Assembly (NCBI GenBank): GCA_009911185.1
Contig: QXWW01000009.1
Location: 79,206 to 143,205 of the forward strand
DNA from: Lachnospiraceae bacterium
GTDB taxonomy: Bacteria > Bacillota > Clostridia > Lachnospirales > Lachnospiraceae
Length of the DNA stretch: 64,000 nt
Direction of reading: 5' to 3'
The position numbers were made by a program, and so were the translations under genes. Under the pieces are notes generated by a model that had not been told where the DNA came from, did no database searches, and worked only from the letters and a program-made list of their open reading frames with translations. Numbering within the stretch: the stretch's first letter is position 1; each line of letters opens with the position of its first letter. Below, piece by piece: positions 1 to 8,737 of this stretch.

Positions 1-395
1 ATTACGAAGGTTCCCGTCTCAGTCATAAGTGGTAAATCGCCCATAAAGATTTCATAATCCTTGACTTCTTCAACCGCTTCCTTATTGTAAAATCTCACTT
101 TTACTTTTAAAGGAGCCGCATAAGTGGCGTCTCGCTCTTTACATTCTGCAATTGAATATTTTACGTCATCTTCACACAGCGTAAAACCAACGAATTCCAG
201 ACTTAACTGTCCGCTGTAATCTGCGATAGGGGAAATGTCAGCAAAGACCTCTTTCAACCCTTCGTTGATAAACCAGTTGTAGGAATTCTTCTGAACCTCA
301 ATCAGGTTCGGCATTTCTAATACTTCCTTTTGTCGCGAGTAACTCATACGAACGCTTTTTCCTGCTTTAATCGGACGTATTCTGTTTTTCTCCAT
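1..395 (-). CDS. rpoB: RNA polymerase beta subunit, N-terminal part
   Basis: Encodes the first 131 residues of the RNA polymerase beta subunit; the rest lies beyond the left edge of the window. The reading frame opens [19 protein letters not shown] and continues through a stretch typical of the beta protrusion domain ([15 protein letters not shown], then [27 protein letters not shown]). It follows rplL on the same strand, the usual bacterial order. A 371-base gap separates the two genes and carries a hairpin and a promoter, so beta synthesis can be set apart from the ribosomal proteins. The ATG at 395 is the first start in frame with the conserved sequence. The protein is truncated only by the window edge. 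Confidence 0.95.
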   Translation of the reverse strand, partial: MEKNRIRPIKAGKSVRMSYSRQKEVLEMPNLIEVQKNSYNWFINEGLKEVFADISPIADYSGQLSLEFVGFTLCEDDVKYSIAECKERDATYAAPLKVKVRFYNKEAVEEVKDYEIFMGDLPLMTETGTFV

Positions 396-527
396 TGACG
401 TTTCACCTCTCGTTTTTATATTTTCAAGAATCCTTCTATAACCTGCCAAAAGCTATATCAGAAATTATGTTCCCTCCGATATAGCTGCCCAGCAATAAGT
501 ACACTTCACCATAATAGTGCATCTTAT

Positions 528-557
528 ATGATAGCACAATGAATAAATGCATGTCAA
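528..557 (-). promoter_or_regulatory. Putative sigma-A promoter for rpoB
   Basis: On the minus strand a perfect -35 box TTGACA (552-557) is followed after 18 bases by TATCAT (528-533). It sits about 130 bases upstream of the rpoB start, below the rplL hairpin. The remainder of the 396-766 gap shows no gene. This site would let rpoB be transcribed independently of the ribosomal protein operon. Confidence 0.6.
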
Positions 558-692
558 GAAAAACTTTTATATCATACATCGCTTTTCCTTAAAATGTGAT
601 GGCATATTTTCTGCGTTCCCGCGCGCATTTTCTTTTCTTCTGCAGAAAAAATACTTACACGCTTTATCTCTGCAAAGTCTTTTCTGTTGAAG

Positions 693-740
693 AAAACAGG
701 ATGACAATTTTATGCATACATAAAACTGCCATCCTGTTCT
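693..740 (-). terminator. Partial terminator or attenuator between rplL and rpoB
   Basis: Just after the rplL stop codon, the minus strand carries a long inverted repeat (ACAGGATGGCAGTTTTAT pairing with ATAAAATTGTCATCCTGT, with one mismatch) followed by TTTTCTTC. The arms and the short T tract fit an inefficient intrinsic terminator. In related bacteria partial termination between rplL and rpoB lowers polymerase output relative to the far more abundant L7/L12; that role is inferred here. Confidence 0.7.
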
Positions 741-766
741 CCCGTTTTCAATCCGTCAGACTGCGA

Positions 767-1144
767 TTATTTTAAAGTTACTTTTGCGCCTTCTGCTTCT
801 AACTTAGCCTTGATGTCTTCTGCTTCTGCCTTCTCAGCGCCTTCTTTTACGATCTTTGGAGCTCCGTCAACTACTTCCTTAGCTTCCTTCAATCCTAAAC
901 CGGTTACTTCACGTACAACCTTGATAACCTTAACTTTATTCGGTCCAACTTCTGTCAGTTCTACATTGAAGTCAGTCTTCTCTTCTGCTGCGCCTGCACC
1001 GTCTCCACCTGCCGCTGCAACTACAACGCCTGCTGCTGCAGATACGCCAAACTCTTCTTCACAGGCTTTTACCAGTTCATTTAACTCTAATACGCTTAAC
1101 TCTTTAATAGCTTCAATAAATTCTGCTGTTGTTAACTTTGCCAT
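767..1144 (-). CDS. rplL: 50S ribosomal protein L7/L12
   Basis: Stalk protein of the large ribosomal subunit, which recruits translation factors. At 125 residues it has the usual family length. An N-terminal dimerisation helix ([20 protein letters not shown]) is followed by an Ala/Gly-rich hinge at about residues 37-55 and a C-terminal domain with the conserved [20 protein letters not shown] segment. It lies 58 bases downstream of rplJ and shares its L10-leader control. A hairpin terminator follows it. Confidence 0.98.
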   Translation of the reverse strand: MAKLTTAEFIEAIKELSVLELNELVKACEEEFGVSAAAGVVVAAAGGDGAGAAEEKTDFNVELTEVGPNKVKVIKVVREVTGLGLKEAKEVVDGAPKIVKEGAEKAEAEDIKAKLEAEGAKVTLK

Positions 1145-1202
1145 TATAATATACCTCCATTTGATTTTATGATTGTGTTACAAATAATACTTAATGTTCA
1201 GA

Positions 1203-1748
1203 CTACGCCTCTGCCGGAGCTTCCTCCGCCGGAGCCTCTGCTGCAGCTTCTGCCGCTGCTTCTCCGCCTCCCTGTTCTGCAATTTGATTAAGAACACGGG
1301 CCAGATTGGTAATGGGTGACTGAATGCTTCCAAGGAATTTGGACAACAGCTCGTCTCTGGACGGAACAGATGCAATTACCTTAATTCCTTCCGCATCATA
1401 AAAAGTTCCTTCCACAACGCCTGCCTTTAACTCCAACGCCGGTGCAGCCTTTGCAAACTTTGCAAGAATTCTCGCCGGTGCGGTTGCATCTTCTTTGGAA
1501 ATTGCAATCGCATTGGGGCCTTCCAATAAAGAAGACATGCTCTCAAAATCAGTTCCCTTAAATGCAAAATTCATCAATGTGTTCTTATACACTTTATAAG
1601 TAACGCCAGCTTCTCTTAACTGCTTACGCAATTGTGTATCTTCGTCTACAGTCAATCCACGGTAATCCACTAACACAACAGACTGTGCATCCTGGATCTG
1701 TTCAGCGATTTCCTGTACAATCGGCTGCTTTAATTCTACTTTTGCCAC
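1203..1748 (-). CDS. rplJ: 50S ribosomal protein L10
   Basis: Anchors the L7/L12 stalk to 23S rRNA. The 181-residue protein opens MAKVELKQPIVQEIAEQIQDA and has the conserved VDYRGLTVDEDTQLRKQLREAG segment at about residues 28-48. The C-terminal end, which in the family forms the helix that binds L12 dimers, finishes in an Ala/Glu/Pro-rich tail over about the last 25 residues, somewhat longer than in many homologues. A 322-base untranslated region upstream holds the L10 leader, so expression is expected to be under autogenous control by the L10-L12 complex. Confidence 0.97.
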   Translation of the reverse strand: MAKVELKQPIVQEIAEQIQDAQSVVLVDYRGLTVDEDTQLRKQLREAGVTYKVYKNTLMNFAFKGTDFESMSSLLEGPNAIAISKEDATAPARILAKFAKAAPALELKAGVVEGTFYDAEGIKVIASVPSRDELLSKFLGSIQSPITNLARVLNQIAEQGGGEAAAEAAAEAPAEEAPAEA

Positions 1749-1889
1749 GAATCGTGCACCTCCTTATTTTATTTGTGTACAGTCCCCGCTCATTCGAGAA
1801 AGGACTGTCTGATATGAGCTTTTAAATTGTAGTTACGGAATATCCGTCTCCGTCATCCACACACGATAACCGGCCTGCAGAATGACGGT

Positions 1890-2045
1890 ATTCAATTTAA
1901 AAGCCCCTTCGTCCGAGACAAAGAGGCTTGAAATTATCTTTCATTACTTATCAGACAAAATGTCTGGTAAATTTCCTCGGCAGGCCAACGGTTACGCCTC
2001 TCGGCACCTGCTGTCTTCGGTCATATGCGTGTCTAGCATATCATT
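1890..2045 (-). ncRNA. Ribosomal protein L10 leader RNA
   Basis: Structured 5' leader of rplJ-rplL. Read on the minus strand it contains the hallmarks of the Firmicutes L10 leader: a GACAGCAGGTGCCGAGAGGC stretch at about 2012-1993, the partner CCTGCCGAGG near 1985-1976, and a terminal hairpin (AAGCCTC and GGGGCTT arms, 1900-1929) followed by a short T tract. In the known system L10-L12 binding to this leader controls expression of the operon. The remaining bases up to the rplJ start show no gene. Exact boundaries are approximate. Confidence 0.8.
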
Positions 2046-2070
2046 TTCTATTTCAGATGTCAACACTAAA

Positions 2071-2763
2071 TTACACAAGCTTTGCCGTATTGATCTTAAC
2101 GCCCGGTCCCATGGTGGGAGCTAAGGTAACGCTTCTCAAATACTGTCCTTTTAATGCGGATGGCTTTGCTTTAATGATGGCATCCATAAGGGTCTGGAAG
2201 TTGTCCGCTAACTGTTCTTCTGTAAAAGATGCTTTTCCAATTGGCACATGGATAATATTTGTCTTATCTAATCTGTACTCAATCTTACCAGCCTTAATGT
2301 CATTGATTGCTTTGGTAACATCCATGGTAACGGTTCCTGCTTTGGGGTTTGGCATTAAACCTTTTGGTCCAAGTACACGGCCCAGACGTCCTACAACGCC
2401 CATCATGTCCGGAGTAGCGACTACAACGTCAAAATCCAGCCATCCGTCATTCTGGATCTTTGGAATCAACTCCTCGCCGCCTACATGGTCAGCTCCTGCC
2501 GCCAGCGCTTCATCTACCTTTTCACCCTTTGCAAAAACCAGAACCTTGACCGTTTTACCTGTTCCGTGAGGTAATACAACCGCACCACGGATCTGCTGTT
2601 CTGCATGACGTCCGTCGCAGCCGGTTCTGATGTGAGCCTCGATTGTTTCATCAAATTTAGCAACTGCCGCCTTCTTGGCAAGGCTGATTGCTTCTGCCGT
2701 ATCATACTGCACTGCTCTGTCGATCGCTTTGGCAGCCTCTACATATTTTTTTCCTCGTTTCAT
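2071..2763 (-). CDS. rplA: 50S ribosomal protein L1
   Basis: Large-subunit protein of the L1 stalk, also a translational repressor of its own operon in many bacteria. The 230-residue protein starts [18 protein letters not shown] and carries the family signature region [21 protein letters not shown] at about residues 120-140. An in-frame ATG six bases upstream exists, but AGGAGG lies only two bases from it and eight bases from the chosen start at 2763. It sits 82 bases downstream of rplK; a short GGGAG/CTCCC hairpin lies in that gap. Confidence 0.96.
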   Translation of the reverse strand: MKRGKKYVEAAKAIDRAVQYDTAEAISLAKKAAVAKFDETIEAHIRTGCDGRHAEQQIRGAVVLPHGTGKTVKVLVFAKGEKVDEALAAGADHVGGEELIPKIQNDGWLDFDVVVATPDMMGVVGRLGRVLGPKGLMPNPKAGTVTMDVTKAINDIKAGKIEYRLDKTNIIHVPIGKASFTEEQLADNFQTLMDAIIKAKPSALKGQYLRSVTLAPTMGPGVKINTAKLV

Positions 2764-2845
2764 TCTCATAACCTCCTAGTGGTAATATCGGGAGTATTCC
2801 CTCCCACGTTTCGCTAAGTAACATAAGACGCTAAGCCTTCAAATC

Positions 2846-3271
2846 TTATTCCTCAACCTTAACGCCCATGCTCCTTGCCGTTCCTGCAATCATACTCATA
2901 GCCGCTTCCAATGAGGCCGCATTCAAATCCGGCATTTTCAGCTCTGCAATTTCCTGTACCTTTGCTTTGGAAATAGTTGCTACTTTTGTTTTGTTTGGTA
3001 CTGCTGAACCGGACTTGATATTACATGCTTTCTTAATCAAGACAGGAGCAGGCGGCGTCTTTGTAACGAAGCTGAAGCTTCTGTCTGAATATACGGTAAT
3101 CACTACCGGAATAATTAAATCACCCTGGTCAGCCGTTCTTGCGTTGAATTGTTTTGTAAATTCAACAATATTTACACCGTGCTGTCCAAGCGCTGGTCCA
3201 ACTGGTGGAGCCGGTGTAGCCTTTCCAGCAGGGATCTGTAATTTGATATATCCTTCTACTTTCTTTGCCAT
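2846..3271 (-). CDS. rplK: 50S ribosomal protein L11
   Basis: Large-subunit protein at the GTPase-associated centre. The 141-residue product has the classic N-terminal motif with [16 protein letters not shown] (about residues 19-34) and the C-terminal rRNA-binding domain ending [33 protein letters not shown]. Its length is standard. It lies between nusG (57 bases upstream in transcription) and rplA. Confidence 0.97.
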   Translation of the reverse strand: MAKKVEGYIKLQIPAGKATPAPPVGPALGQHGVNIVEFTKQFNARTADQGDLIIPVVITVYSDRSFSFVTKTPPAPVLIKKACNIKSGSAVPNKTKVATISKAKVQEIAELKMPDLNAASLEAAMSMIAGTARSMGVKVEE

Positions 3272-3328
3272 TTGGAAAATCCTCCTTTAATACTTGTACA
3301 GTCTTTTCAGGACTGCAACAAATGCATC

Positions 3329-3844
3329 TTATAACTTTCTGATATCTGTGAAACTTATTTCAACCGGCGTTTCACGGCCGAACAGATCAACATTGATCGT
3401 CACCATCTGTTTGCTGTGATTCATAGACTGGATAACGCCGACCGTGTCTTTCCAGACGCCGCCGACCACCCGGATGGAATCACCTTCTTCAAATTCTACA
3501 ACCACATTGTCAACCTGAATACCCAATGGTCTCATTTCAGCTTCAGTGAGTGGTACGGGCTTGGAACCCGGACCTACAAACCCGGTAACACCTCTGGTAT
3601 TTCTAACCACATACCATATGTCATCATTCATAACCATATTGATAAGAACATAACCTGGAAACATTTTCTTCTCGACGGTTTTTTTCACACCGTTCTTCAT
3701 TTCCACGACGCTCTGCATAGGGACCCTCACCTCTAAAATCTGTTCTTCCAGATGACGGTTCTTGATTGTCTTATCAATGTTCTCTTTGACCTTATTTTCA
3801 TAACCGGAATAGGTATGAACTACATACCAGTTTGCCTCTGCCAT
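3329..3844 (-). CDS. nusG: Transcription termination/antitermination protein NusG
   Basis: Binds RNA polymerase and modulates pausing, termination and coupling to translation. The 171-residue sequence has the NGN domain from the start (ANWYVVHTYSGYENKVKENI) through MFPGYVLINMVMNDDIWYVVRNTRGVTGFVG, then a KOW domain (GDSIRVVGGVWKDTVGVIQSMN, about residues 120-142). It is 16 bases downstream of secE, the normal arrangement, and is followed by rplK. Confidence 0.97.
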   Translation of the reverse strand: MAEANWYVVHTYSGYENKVKENIDKTIKNRHLEEQILEVRVPMQSVVEMKNGVKKTVEKKMFPGYVLINMVMNDDIWYVVRNTRGVTGFVGPGSKPVPLTEAEMRPLGIQVDNVVVEFEEGDSIRVVGGVWKDTVGVIQSMNHSKQMVTINVDLFGRETPVEISFTDIRKL

Positions 3845-3860
3845 AAATCACCTGTGCCTC

Positions 3861-4067
3861 CTATAAATTTACCAGGGCGTCTACGCCGTACTTGATAAAT
3901 ACGTCTAATACGGCAATGATAAGACCCAAGACAATGGAAACAGCTACAACTGCCGCTGTCTGTCTGCTAAGTGATTTCTTGTCCGGCCAAATAATTTTGT
4001 CAAATTCAGCCTTAAGACCGGTGAACCAGCTCGTCTTTGGAGCTTTTTCTGTTTTACTTTCTCCCAT
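3861..4067 (-). CDS. secE: Preprotein translocase subunit SecE
   Basis: Small subunit of the SecYEG channel that clamps SecY. The 68-residue protein has a short cytoplasmic N-terminus containing WFTGLKAEFDKIIWPDKKSL, the conserved amphipathic helix with the W-P pair, then one hydrophobic membrane segment (about residues 38-60). This is the short single-span form usual in Firmicutes. It lies between rpmG and nusG. Confidence 0.95.
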   Translation of the reverse strand: MGESKTEKAPKTSWFTGLKAEFDKIIWPDKKSLSRQTAAVVAVSIVLGLIIAVLDVFIKYGVDALVNL

Positions 4068-4151
4068 GTTTACCTCCTATGGCGCACCCCTGCGCCTAAT
4101 TTCAGGGATGGGTGAACTTCTGTCCAACCTTTCACTTCCTTCGCTCTTCTG

Positions 4152-4301
4152 TTACTTGGTTTCTTTGTGTAATGTGTGTGTCCTGCAGAACCGACAATAT
4201 TTCTTCGTCTCCATTCTGTCCGGATGGGCTTTCTTATCTTTAGTCATGTTGTAGTTACGTCGTTTACATTCCGTACATGCCAGTGTAATTCTAGTGCGCA
4301 C
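4152..4301 (-). CDS. rpmG: 50S ribosomal protein L33
   Basis: A 49-residue zinc-type L33. After the start it reads [17 protein letters not shown], then ends [17 protein letters not shown]; the two CxxC pairs indicate the zinc-binding form. The start is taken as the GTG at 4301 because GGAGG lies eight bases upstream. An earlier GTG three codons up would overlap that ribosome site. It is the first gene of the operon, about 67 bases downstream of a strong promoter, and precedes secE by 84 bases. Confidence 0.93.
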   Translation of the reverse strand: MRTRITLACTECKRRNYNMTKDKKAHPDRMETKKYCRFCRTHTLHKETK

Positions 4302-4367
4302 AACTTCCACCTCCACTTAATTTCTAATTTTAGGCATAAAAAAAAGACCTACTTCCATCGCTAGTCT

Positions 4368-4396
4368 ACTATAGCACAATATCACCGCGCCGTCAA
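4368..4396 (-). promoter_or_regulatory. Sigma-A promoter of the rpmG-secE-nusG-rpl operon
   Basis: Minus-strand TTGACG (4391-4396) and TATAGT (4368-4373) are separated by exactly 17 bases. The transcript would begin near 4361 and run about 60 bases to the rpmG start. The next gene upstream is divergent, so this is the natural start of the ribosomal protein operon. Confidence 0.8.
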
Positions 4397-4440
4397 CATT
4401 TTTTCATCATAGAACTTTCATAAAATTATCAGAAGATGGT

Positions 4441-4467
4441 TAAGAAAAATCCGAAAACGTCCGATAT
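4441..4467 (+). promoter_or_regulatory. Sigma-28 (SigD/FliA)-type promoter
   Basis: Plus-strand TAAG (4441-4444), a 15-base spacer and TCCGATAT (4460-4467) closely match the flagellar sigma factor consensus TAAA-N15-GCCGATAT. It lies about 73 bases upstream of the FliD-like start codon and points into it, which supports a late flagellar role for that gene. Confidence 0.75.
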
Positions 4468-4539
4468 ACACGTCAAATACATGGAGTGTTTATACCCCCG
4501 TGCACTGCACGATTTCACGGACGAAAGGAGGGGATTTTC

Positions 4540-5838
4540 ATGCCGACGATTGACACTGCTTATCACTATTACTTAAGCACCTATGCCAAGCAGTCGACTT
4601 CCCGTTATGATTCGCATAAAAAGAGTGAACTGCGATCAATCTATAATAATATTGTAAAGATTAATAAAGATTCCCCTTTGTATAAGATAAAGCGTTCAGA
4701 GGATGTTCAGAAGTTTGCAATTGACATCAAAGAAAGCACACGCATTATCAAAAATGTAGTTGCCTCTCTCTCTGATGCAGAGGAAGGAATCGGAAACGCC
4801 TTTCAGAAAAAGCTTGCTTTTTCTTCTCAGGATGACGTGGTTTCCGCTAATTATCTAGGCGGCAGTCATTTTTCGGAGGATGCTGACAGCTTTACTATTG
4901 AGGTTCAAAAACTGGCAGCCCCCCAGGTTAACCAGGGGGCGTATCTGGATAAGAACCGTTTGAATCTTAAGCCCGGCACCTATTCTTTTGACCTGGAAAA
5001 CAATACATCGGCTTATGAATTTCAGTTTACCATCAATTCCGACGATACGAACTTCTCCACCCAGAATAAGCTTGCAAACCTGATTACCAATGCGGATATC
5101 GGTCTGAAAGCATCTGTTGTGGAAAATGCGGACGGATTAAGCGCTCTGCAGATTGAGTCGCTGGCGACAGGTATCAATCCCAATGATGTGTTCCTGTTTT
5201 CGATTTCCCCGCAGGGCAATCACGATTCCATGGCCGCAATTGACGCTTTGGGCATCGACCATGTGGCGCAGGAAGCGCAAAATGCTGTTTTTCTCCTTAA
5301 CGGAACAGAGCAGATGGCGTATGAGAATACCTTTCTGCTGGACAATAATTTTGAATTAACACTTCATGGTACCAGCCCCGAGGGTCAGCCTGCCGTCATT
5401 GGTTTTAAGACGAATGCAGACGCCATGGCAGAAAATATCCAGACCTTAGTAGATTCCTATAATTCCGTTTTGCACACGGCGAATAAGTATTCCGGATCAC
5501 AGCCTCAGAGCGTCCAGCTCTACCGCGATATGAGCGGCACGGCTTTCGCTTACCAGAAAAGCCTGGAGAATATTGGACTTATCGTTGCAGATAACGGCGA
5601 GATATCCATTGATAAAGACGCGCTTTCAGAAACAGTTTCCAGTGAAGATTATGAGGATAAGCTCTCTGTGCTCAACGATTTTAAGAATCTCCTGAATATG
5701 AAAGCGAATAATGCCTCACTGGACCCTATGCGTTATGTGGATAAAGTTCTGGTAACTTATAAGAATCCTGGCAAAACCTTTGTGACGCCTTACATTACCT
5801 CTATTTATTCCGGTATGATGATGGATGAATATTGCTGA
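4540..5838 (+). CDS. FliD-like flagellar filament cap / hook-associated protein
   Basis: A 432-residue protein, the only plus-strand gene recognised here. The middle holds a VQKLAAPQVNQGAYL segment (about residues 128-142) typical of FliD N-terminal regions. The last 100 residues (KSLENIGLIVADNGEISIDKDAL, then YKNPGKTFVTPYITSIYSG) resemble FliD C-terminal domains of Lachnospiraceae. It is shorter than many FliD proteins, and the first 100 residues are helical and less typical. The ATG at 4540 has AAAGGAGG eight bases upstream; a longer frame from 4486 lacks a ribosome site. A sigma-28-type promoter precedes it and a bidirectional terminator follows. Capping versus another axial role cannot be settled from sequence. 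Confidence 0.75.
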   Translation: MPTIDTAYHYYLSTYAKQSTSRYDSHKKSELRSIYNNIVKINKDSPLYKIKRSEDVQKFAIDIKESTRIIKNVVASLSDAEEGIGNAFQKKLAFSSQDDVVSANYLGGSHFSEDADSFTIEVQKLAAPQVNQGAYLDKNRLNLKPGTYSFDLENNTSAYEFQFTINSDDTNFSTQNKLANLITNADIGLKASVVENADGLSALQIESLATGINPNDVFLFSISPQGNHDSMAAIDALGIDHVAQEAQNAVFLLNGTEQMAYENTFLLDNNFELTLHGTSPEGQPAVIGFKTNADAMAENIQTLVDSYNSVLHTANKYSGSQPQSVQLYRDMSGTAFAYQKSLENIGLIVADNGEISIDKDALSETVSSEDYEDKLSVLNDFKNLLNMKANNASLDPMRYVDKVLVTYKNPGKTFVTPYITSIYSGMMMDEYC

Positions 5839-5868
5839 TCTCATTCGTTTCCATGAGATAATTATATC

Positions 5869-5917
5869 AAAACCGCCTCCATTCTTTTTCAGCTATAAAA
5901 GAATGAAGGCAGTTTTA
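5869..5917. terminator. Bidirectional intrinsic terminator
   Basis: A near-perfect stem (AAAACCGCCTCCATTCTTTT against AAAAGAATGAAGGCAGTTTT) with a seven-base loop lies between the convergent FliD-like gene and rdrB. T runs follow on the plus strand and A runs precede it, so it can terminate transcription from both sides. Confidence 0.85.
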
Positions 5918-5925
5918 CTTTTCTG

Positions 5926-8727
5926 CTATCTTCTCAGGAATTTCTTGATTTCCCGCTCTATGATACCAATTTCTTTTTCCATTTCCCCAACCGTTTTTAT
6001 TTTCTTGATAAAGCTGCTTTCCAGTCCATACTCCCTCACTTTATCAATCCATTCCAGCACTGTCTTGGAATCATATCCCGCGCTGAGCAACCCATGATAC
6101 ATATACGCAAGCTCATTTTCCACATTTGTATTAAAAATCATGGGATCATCCGAATTAACCGTCACCATAATATTATGTTTTGTCTTTGCATTGGCAAGCG
6201 TATTCAGGTTCATTACGTAATGACTATATAAACTTTCAATTTCCCCAATTGCAAGATTTGAAGTTGGATTTGTCTCTATATAAATACCTTTGCGCTGAAT
6301 TTTATTTTTCATATAATTCTGCAATACTTTTAACAGCTTTACGTCTTCCGTAGTGATTTCAAGCCATATGACCTGACTGTACTTCTCCTCATACACCGGA
6401 CAGAAATAAGTGCACACAATTTTAAAAGCATCCCACAATTCTACGCTGCAGCTATCATAATCACGATACAAACATCTTCCCTGTATTTCTCCCGGCGCCT
6501 TTTTTTCTTTTTCTTCAATTTCTCTGTGATAACGCCGGAACCTTTCGGTAAAATCATGCTTAAATTTCTCCTGATATGCCTGATACAGGATATGTACTGT
6601 CATTCCCGCCATATGACTGTAGATCTTTGACGCCGTCTGCAGAATCTTTCCTTCCAACGCATATGCTGAAACAGGAAGCTCATATCTGTTCTCCATCACC
6701 AGGCCCCAGATCCACAGGAGATTATCCAGATATTCCCCCAGCGGAATAACCACATTGCGGTTGTTGGCTGCCCAGTAATCAACGTCAGCCCCCAAAGCTA
6801 TCCCGTGCCCGATCCTGTCACAGGAGCGGTAATCATACTTTTCCACCACCTCATCTATATGCCGCAAACCGGATAATATATGCCTGTAATCCTCTCCTAC
6901 ATGATATGTAAGTCCGATACTATTAATATGTTTATAAATCCCTTCTTCTTCAATGAATTTTGCCAACGCCGCATCATTCCCTTTCCGCACCTCATGGTAA
7001 GCCGGACTGAATATCCACGGTTCCGCGGCATTCTCATTTGACGCCGCGTCTATTCCTACCAGATACTCGTCCAGATAGGGAATCTCATTACGAATGGCTG
7101 CAATTGCCCTGGCAATATAGATATATCTCCTTCTCAATGCAATTTTATGCTGGCTGTCATGCAGGCGCGGTTCATCAATTAGCCTCCAGCAAAAAAATCC
7201 AGACACATTATCAAGATACTTTCTTTTACTGAAATGCAGTACAATTCCGATGGTGGGGGCTTTCGTTTTCCCCGAAATGTAATGTTTGTAATTTACCAGA
7301 AATTTTGAGATACCTTTTAAAATTATTTTCTGCACTTCCAGTTCGGCCAGCTTATCCTCCGGAGCATAGAATTTCATATCCAGATCCACAGACATCCGAA
7401 ACTCCAGCTTCTTTAAAGCCCTCATATTTACCTGGGTCTGCAGGATATAATTCCAAAGCCTCTCATCCGACACCCATCGTCTGAACAGCGCAGAAGTCTG
7501 GGAAAAATAATCGTGAAACCAATTTAGCCCCTGTACCGCATTGCGCTGAAATATTTTTGAAAAAAATACATTTTTTATCCTGATATACTGCAAAAAAAGC
7601 TTTATGAACTCTGAATCCTGCTCTCTTTTGGCATATTCCAGAGCCTTAACCAGAAAAATGTATTCTGCGCAAGTGCCAAGACGCTCATATTCCCCGTAAA
7701 GAACACCGTACAAAACATCTTTATTTTCTGCCTCTGGCGCGTCGAGGCGTTTGCCAAACATTTTCTGCAGCCTTTTCATAATTTCTTCAAAATAAATTCT
7801 TTTTTCCTCTCTCGTCTTCCATCCGCCATTTTGCAGATCCTGCATACTTGCGGCAACCTCGCAAAATTCCCGCTCAAGAAACGCGCGATACGTACCTTGC
7901 GCGTACCCCTCCAGAAAAAATGCCGTAACACAGCGATAAATGGACAGATGAAACATTGCATAGTCATAATTGCCGAATCCATTTTCAAGATTATAAATTC
8001 CATGACGCCAGACGGCAAAATTATTGAATTTTTCCCATAACATCAAATAGTCGCTGGATACATTGATATGTAAATGCGTCTCCGCCATTCCTTTTTCCAG
8101 ATTCCGCATCAAAAGCTTGTCTGCAAGCGAGATACTGGCGCCCTGCCCATAAAGCATTTCCATCTTGCTGCCATTCATCACAATAAACGCCGCAATAAAT
8201 AAATCGGGCGTTACAATCCTGGTCAGGGTATTCCAGATTTCCACTTTATCAAATACCTCATAGGCTCCCAGAATATCTTCCTGTATTCCGGATTCAGTTT
8301 CAATCTTCCACGTCCTGATGGAAATTATGCCATCCCACGACGTCAACAGTGAATTGGCAATACGGAAAATATTTTCTATATAATATTCCATTACCGTATC
8401 TTTGCGGGCATTTTCCCGGCATTCGCATTCCATTTTCTCTAAAATTTTCCTGTGTGGAAAAAACTTCTCCCCCACCAGCAGCACATCGTCCAGAGATTTC
8501 GGTATTCCGGTACAGCAATTACATAAATACCTGCCAAACTCTCTGTGCGCCCATTCATATTTTTTCGAATATTCATTTCTTCTTTTGATATTAAATGTTC
8601 TTGTGCTGTCCAAAAATGCGCAATATGCCTCTTCCCGCTCTGCCAGCAAATCCCTCCGGATAAGATTTGTATCTGTATACGGAAATGCCAGTATTTCCAA
8701 AATCTGATTTAATCTGTACTTATTCAA
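5926..8727 (-). CDS. rdrB: RADAR adenosine deaminase RdrB
   Basis: A 933-residue divergent adenosine deaminase. The metal and catalytic motifs of the ADA family are all present in order: HLH in AETHLHINV (about residue 217), YHVGED (about 607), DRIGHG (about 637) and VNSDDP (about 857), the last supplying the metal-binding Asp pair. About 390 residues are inserted between the first and second motifs, far more than in metabolic ADA (about 350 residues total). That size, and the large P-loop ATPase gene 10 bases upstream, match RdrB of RADAR, in which RdrA and RdrB assemble and deaminate adenosine or ATP-type substrates during phage infection, arresting growth. No break in the catalytic motifs is seen. 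Which substrate this enzyme prefers cannot be told from sequence. Confidence 0.88.
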   Translation of the reverse strand: MNKYRLNQILEILAFPYTDTNLIRRDLLAEREEAYCAFLDSTRTFNIKRRNEYSKKYEWAHREFGRYLCNCCTGIPKSLDDVLLVGEKFFPHRKILEKMECECRENARKDTVMEYYIENIFRIANSLLTSWDGIISIRTWKIETESGIQEDILGAYEVFDKVEIWNTLTRIVTPDLFIAAFIVMNGSKMEMLYGQGASISLADKLLMRNLEKGMAETHLHINVSSDYLMLWEKFNNFAVWRHGIYNLENGFGNYDYAMFHLSIYRCVTAFFLEGYAQGTYRAFLEREFCEVAASMQDLQNGGWKTREEKRIYFEEIMKRLQKMFGKRLDAPEAENKDVLYGVLYGEYERLGTCAEYIFLVKALEYAKREQDSEFIKLFLQYIRIKNVFFSKIFQRNAVQGLNWFHDYFSQTSALFRRWVSDERLWNYILQTQVNMRALKKLEFRMSVDLDMKFYAPEDKLAELEVQKIILKGISKFLVNYKHYISGKTKAPTIGIVLHFSKRKYLDNVSGFFCWRLIDEPRLHDSQHKIALRRRYIYIARAIAAIRNEIPYLDEYLVGIDAASNENAAEPWIFSPAYHEVRKGNDAALAKFIEEEGIYKHINSIGLTYHVGEDYRHILSGLRHIDEVVEKYDYRSCDRIGHGIALGADVDYWAANNRNVVIPLGEYLDNLLWIWGLVMENRYELPVSAYALEGKILQTASKIYSHMAGMTVHILYQAYQEKFKHDFTERFRRYHREIEEKEKKAPGEIQGRCLYRDYDSCSVELWDAFKIVCTYFCPVYEEKYSQVIWLEITTEDVKLLKVLQNYMKNKIQRKGIYIETNPTSNLAIGEIESLYSHYVMNLNTLANAKTKHNIMVTVNSDDPMIFNTNVENELAYMYHGLLSAGYDSKTVLEWIDKVREYGLESSFIKKIKTVGEMEKEIGIIEREIKKFLRR

Positions 8728-8737
8728 TTTACACCCT

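Noticed and set aside
810..1172. Plus-strand ORF of 120 codons opposite rplL
   Set aside because: It is an antisense shadow of rplL with no ribosome site and low-complexity Ala/Ser/Pro content.
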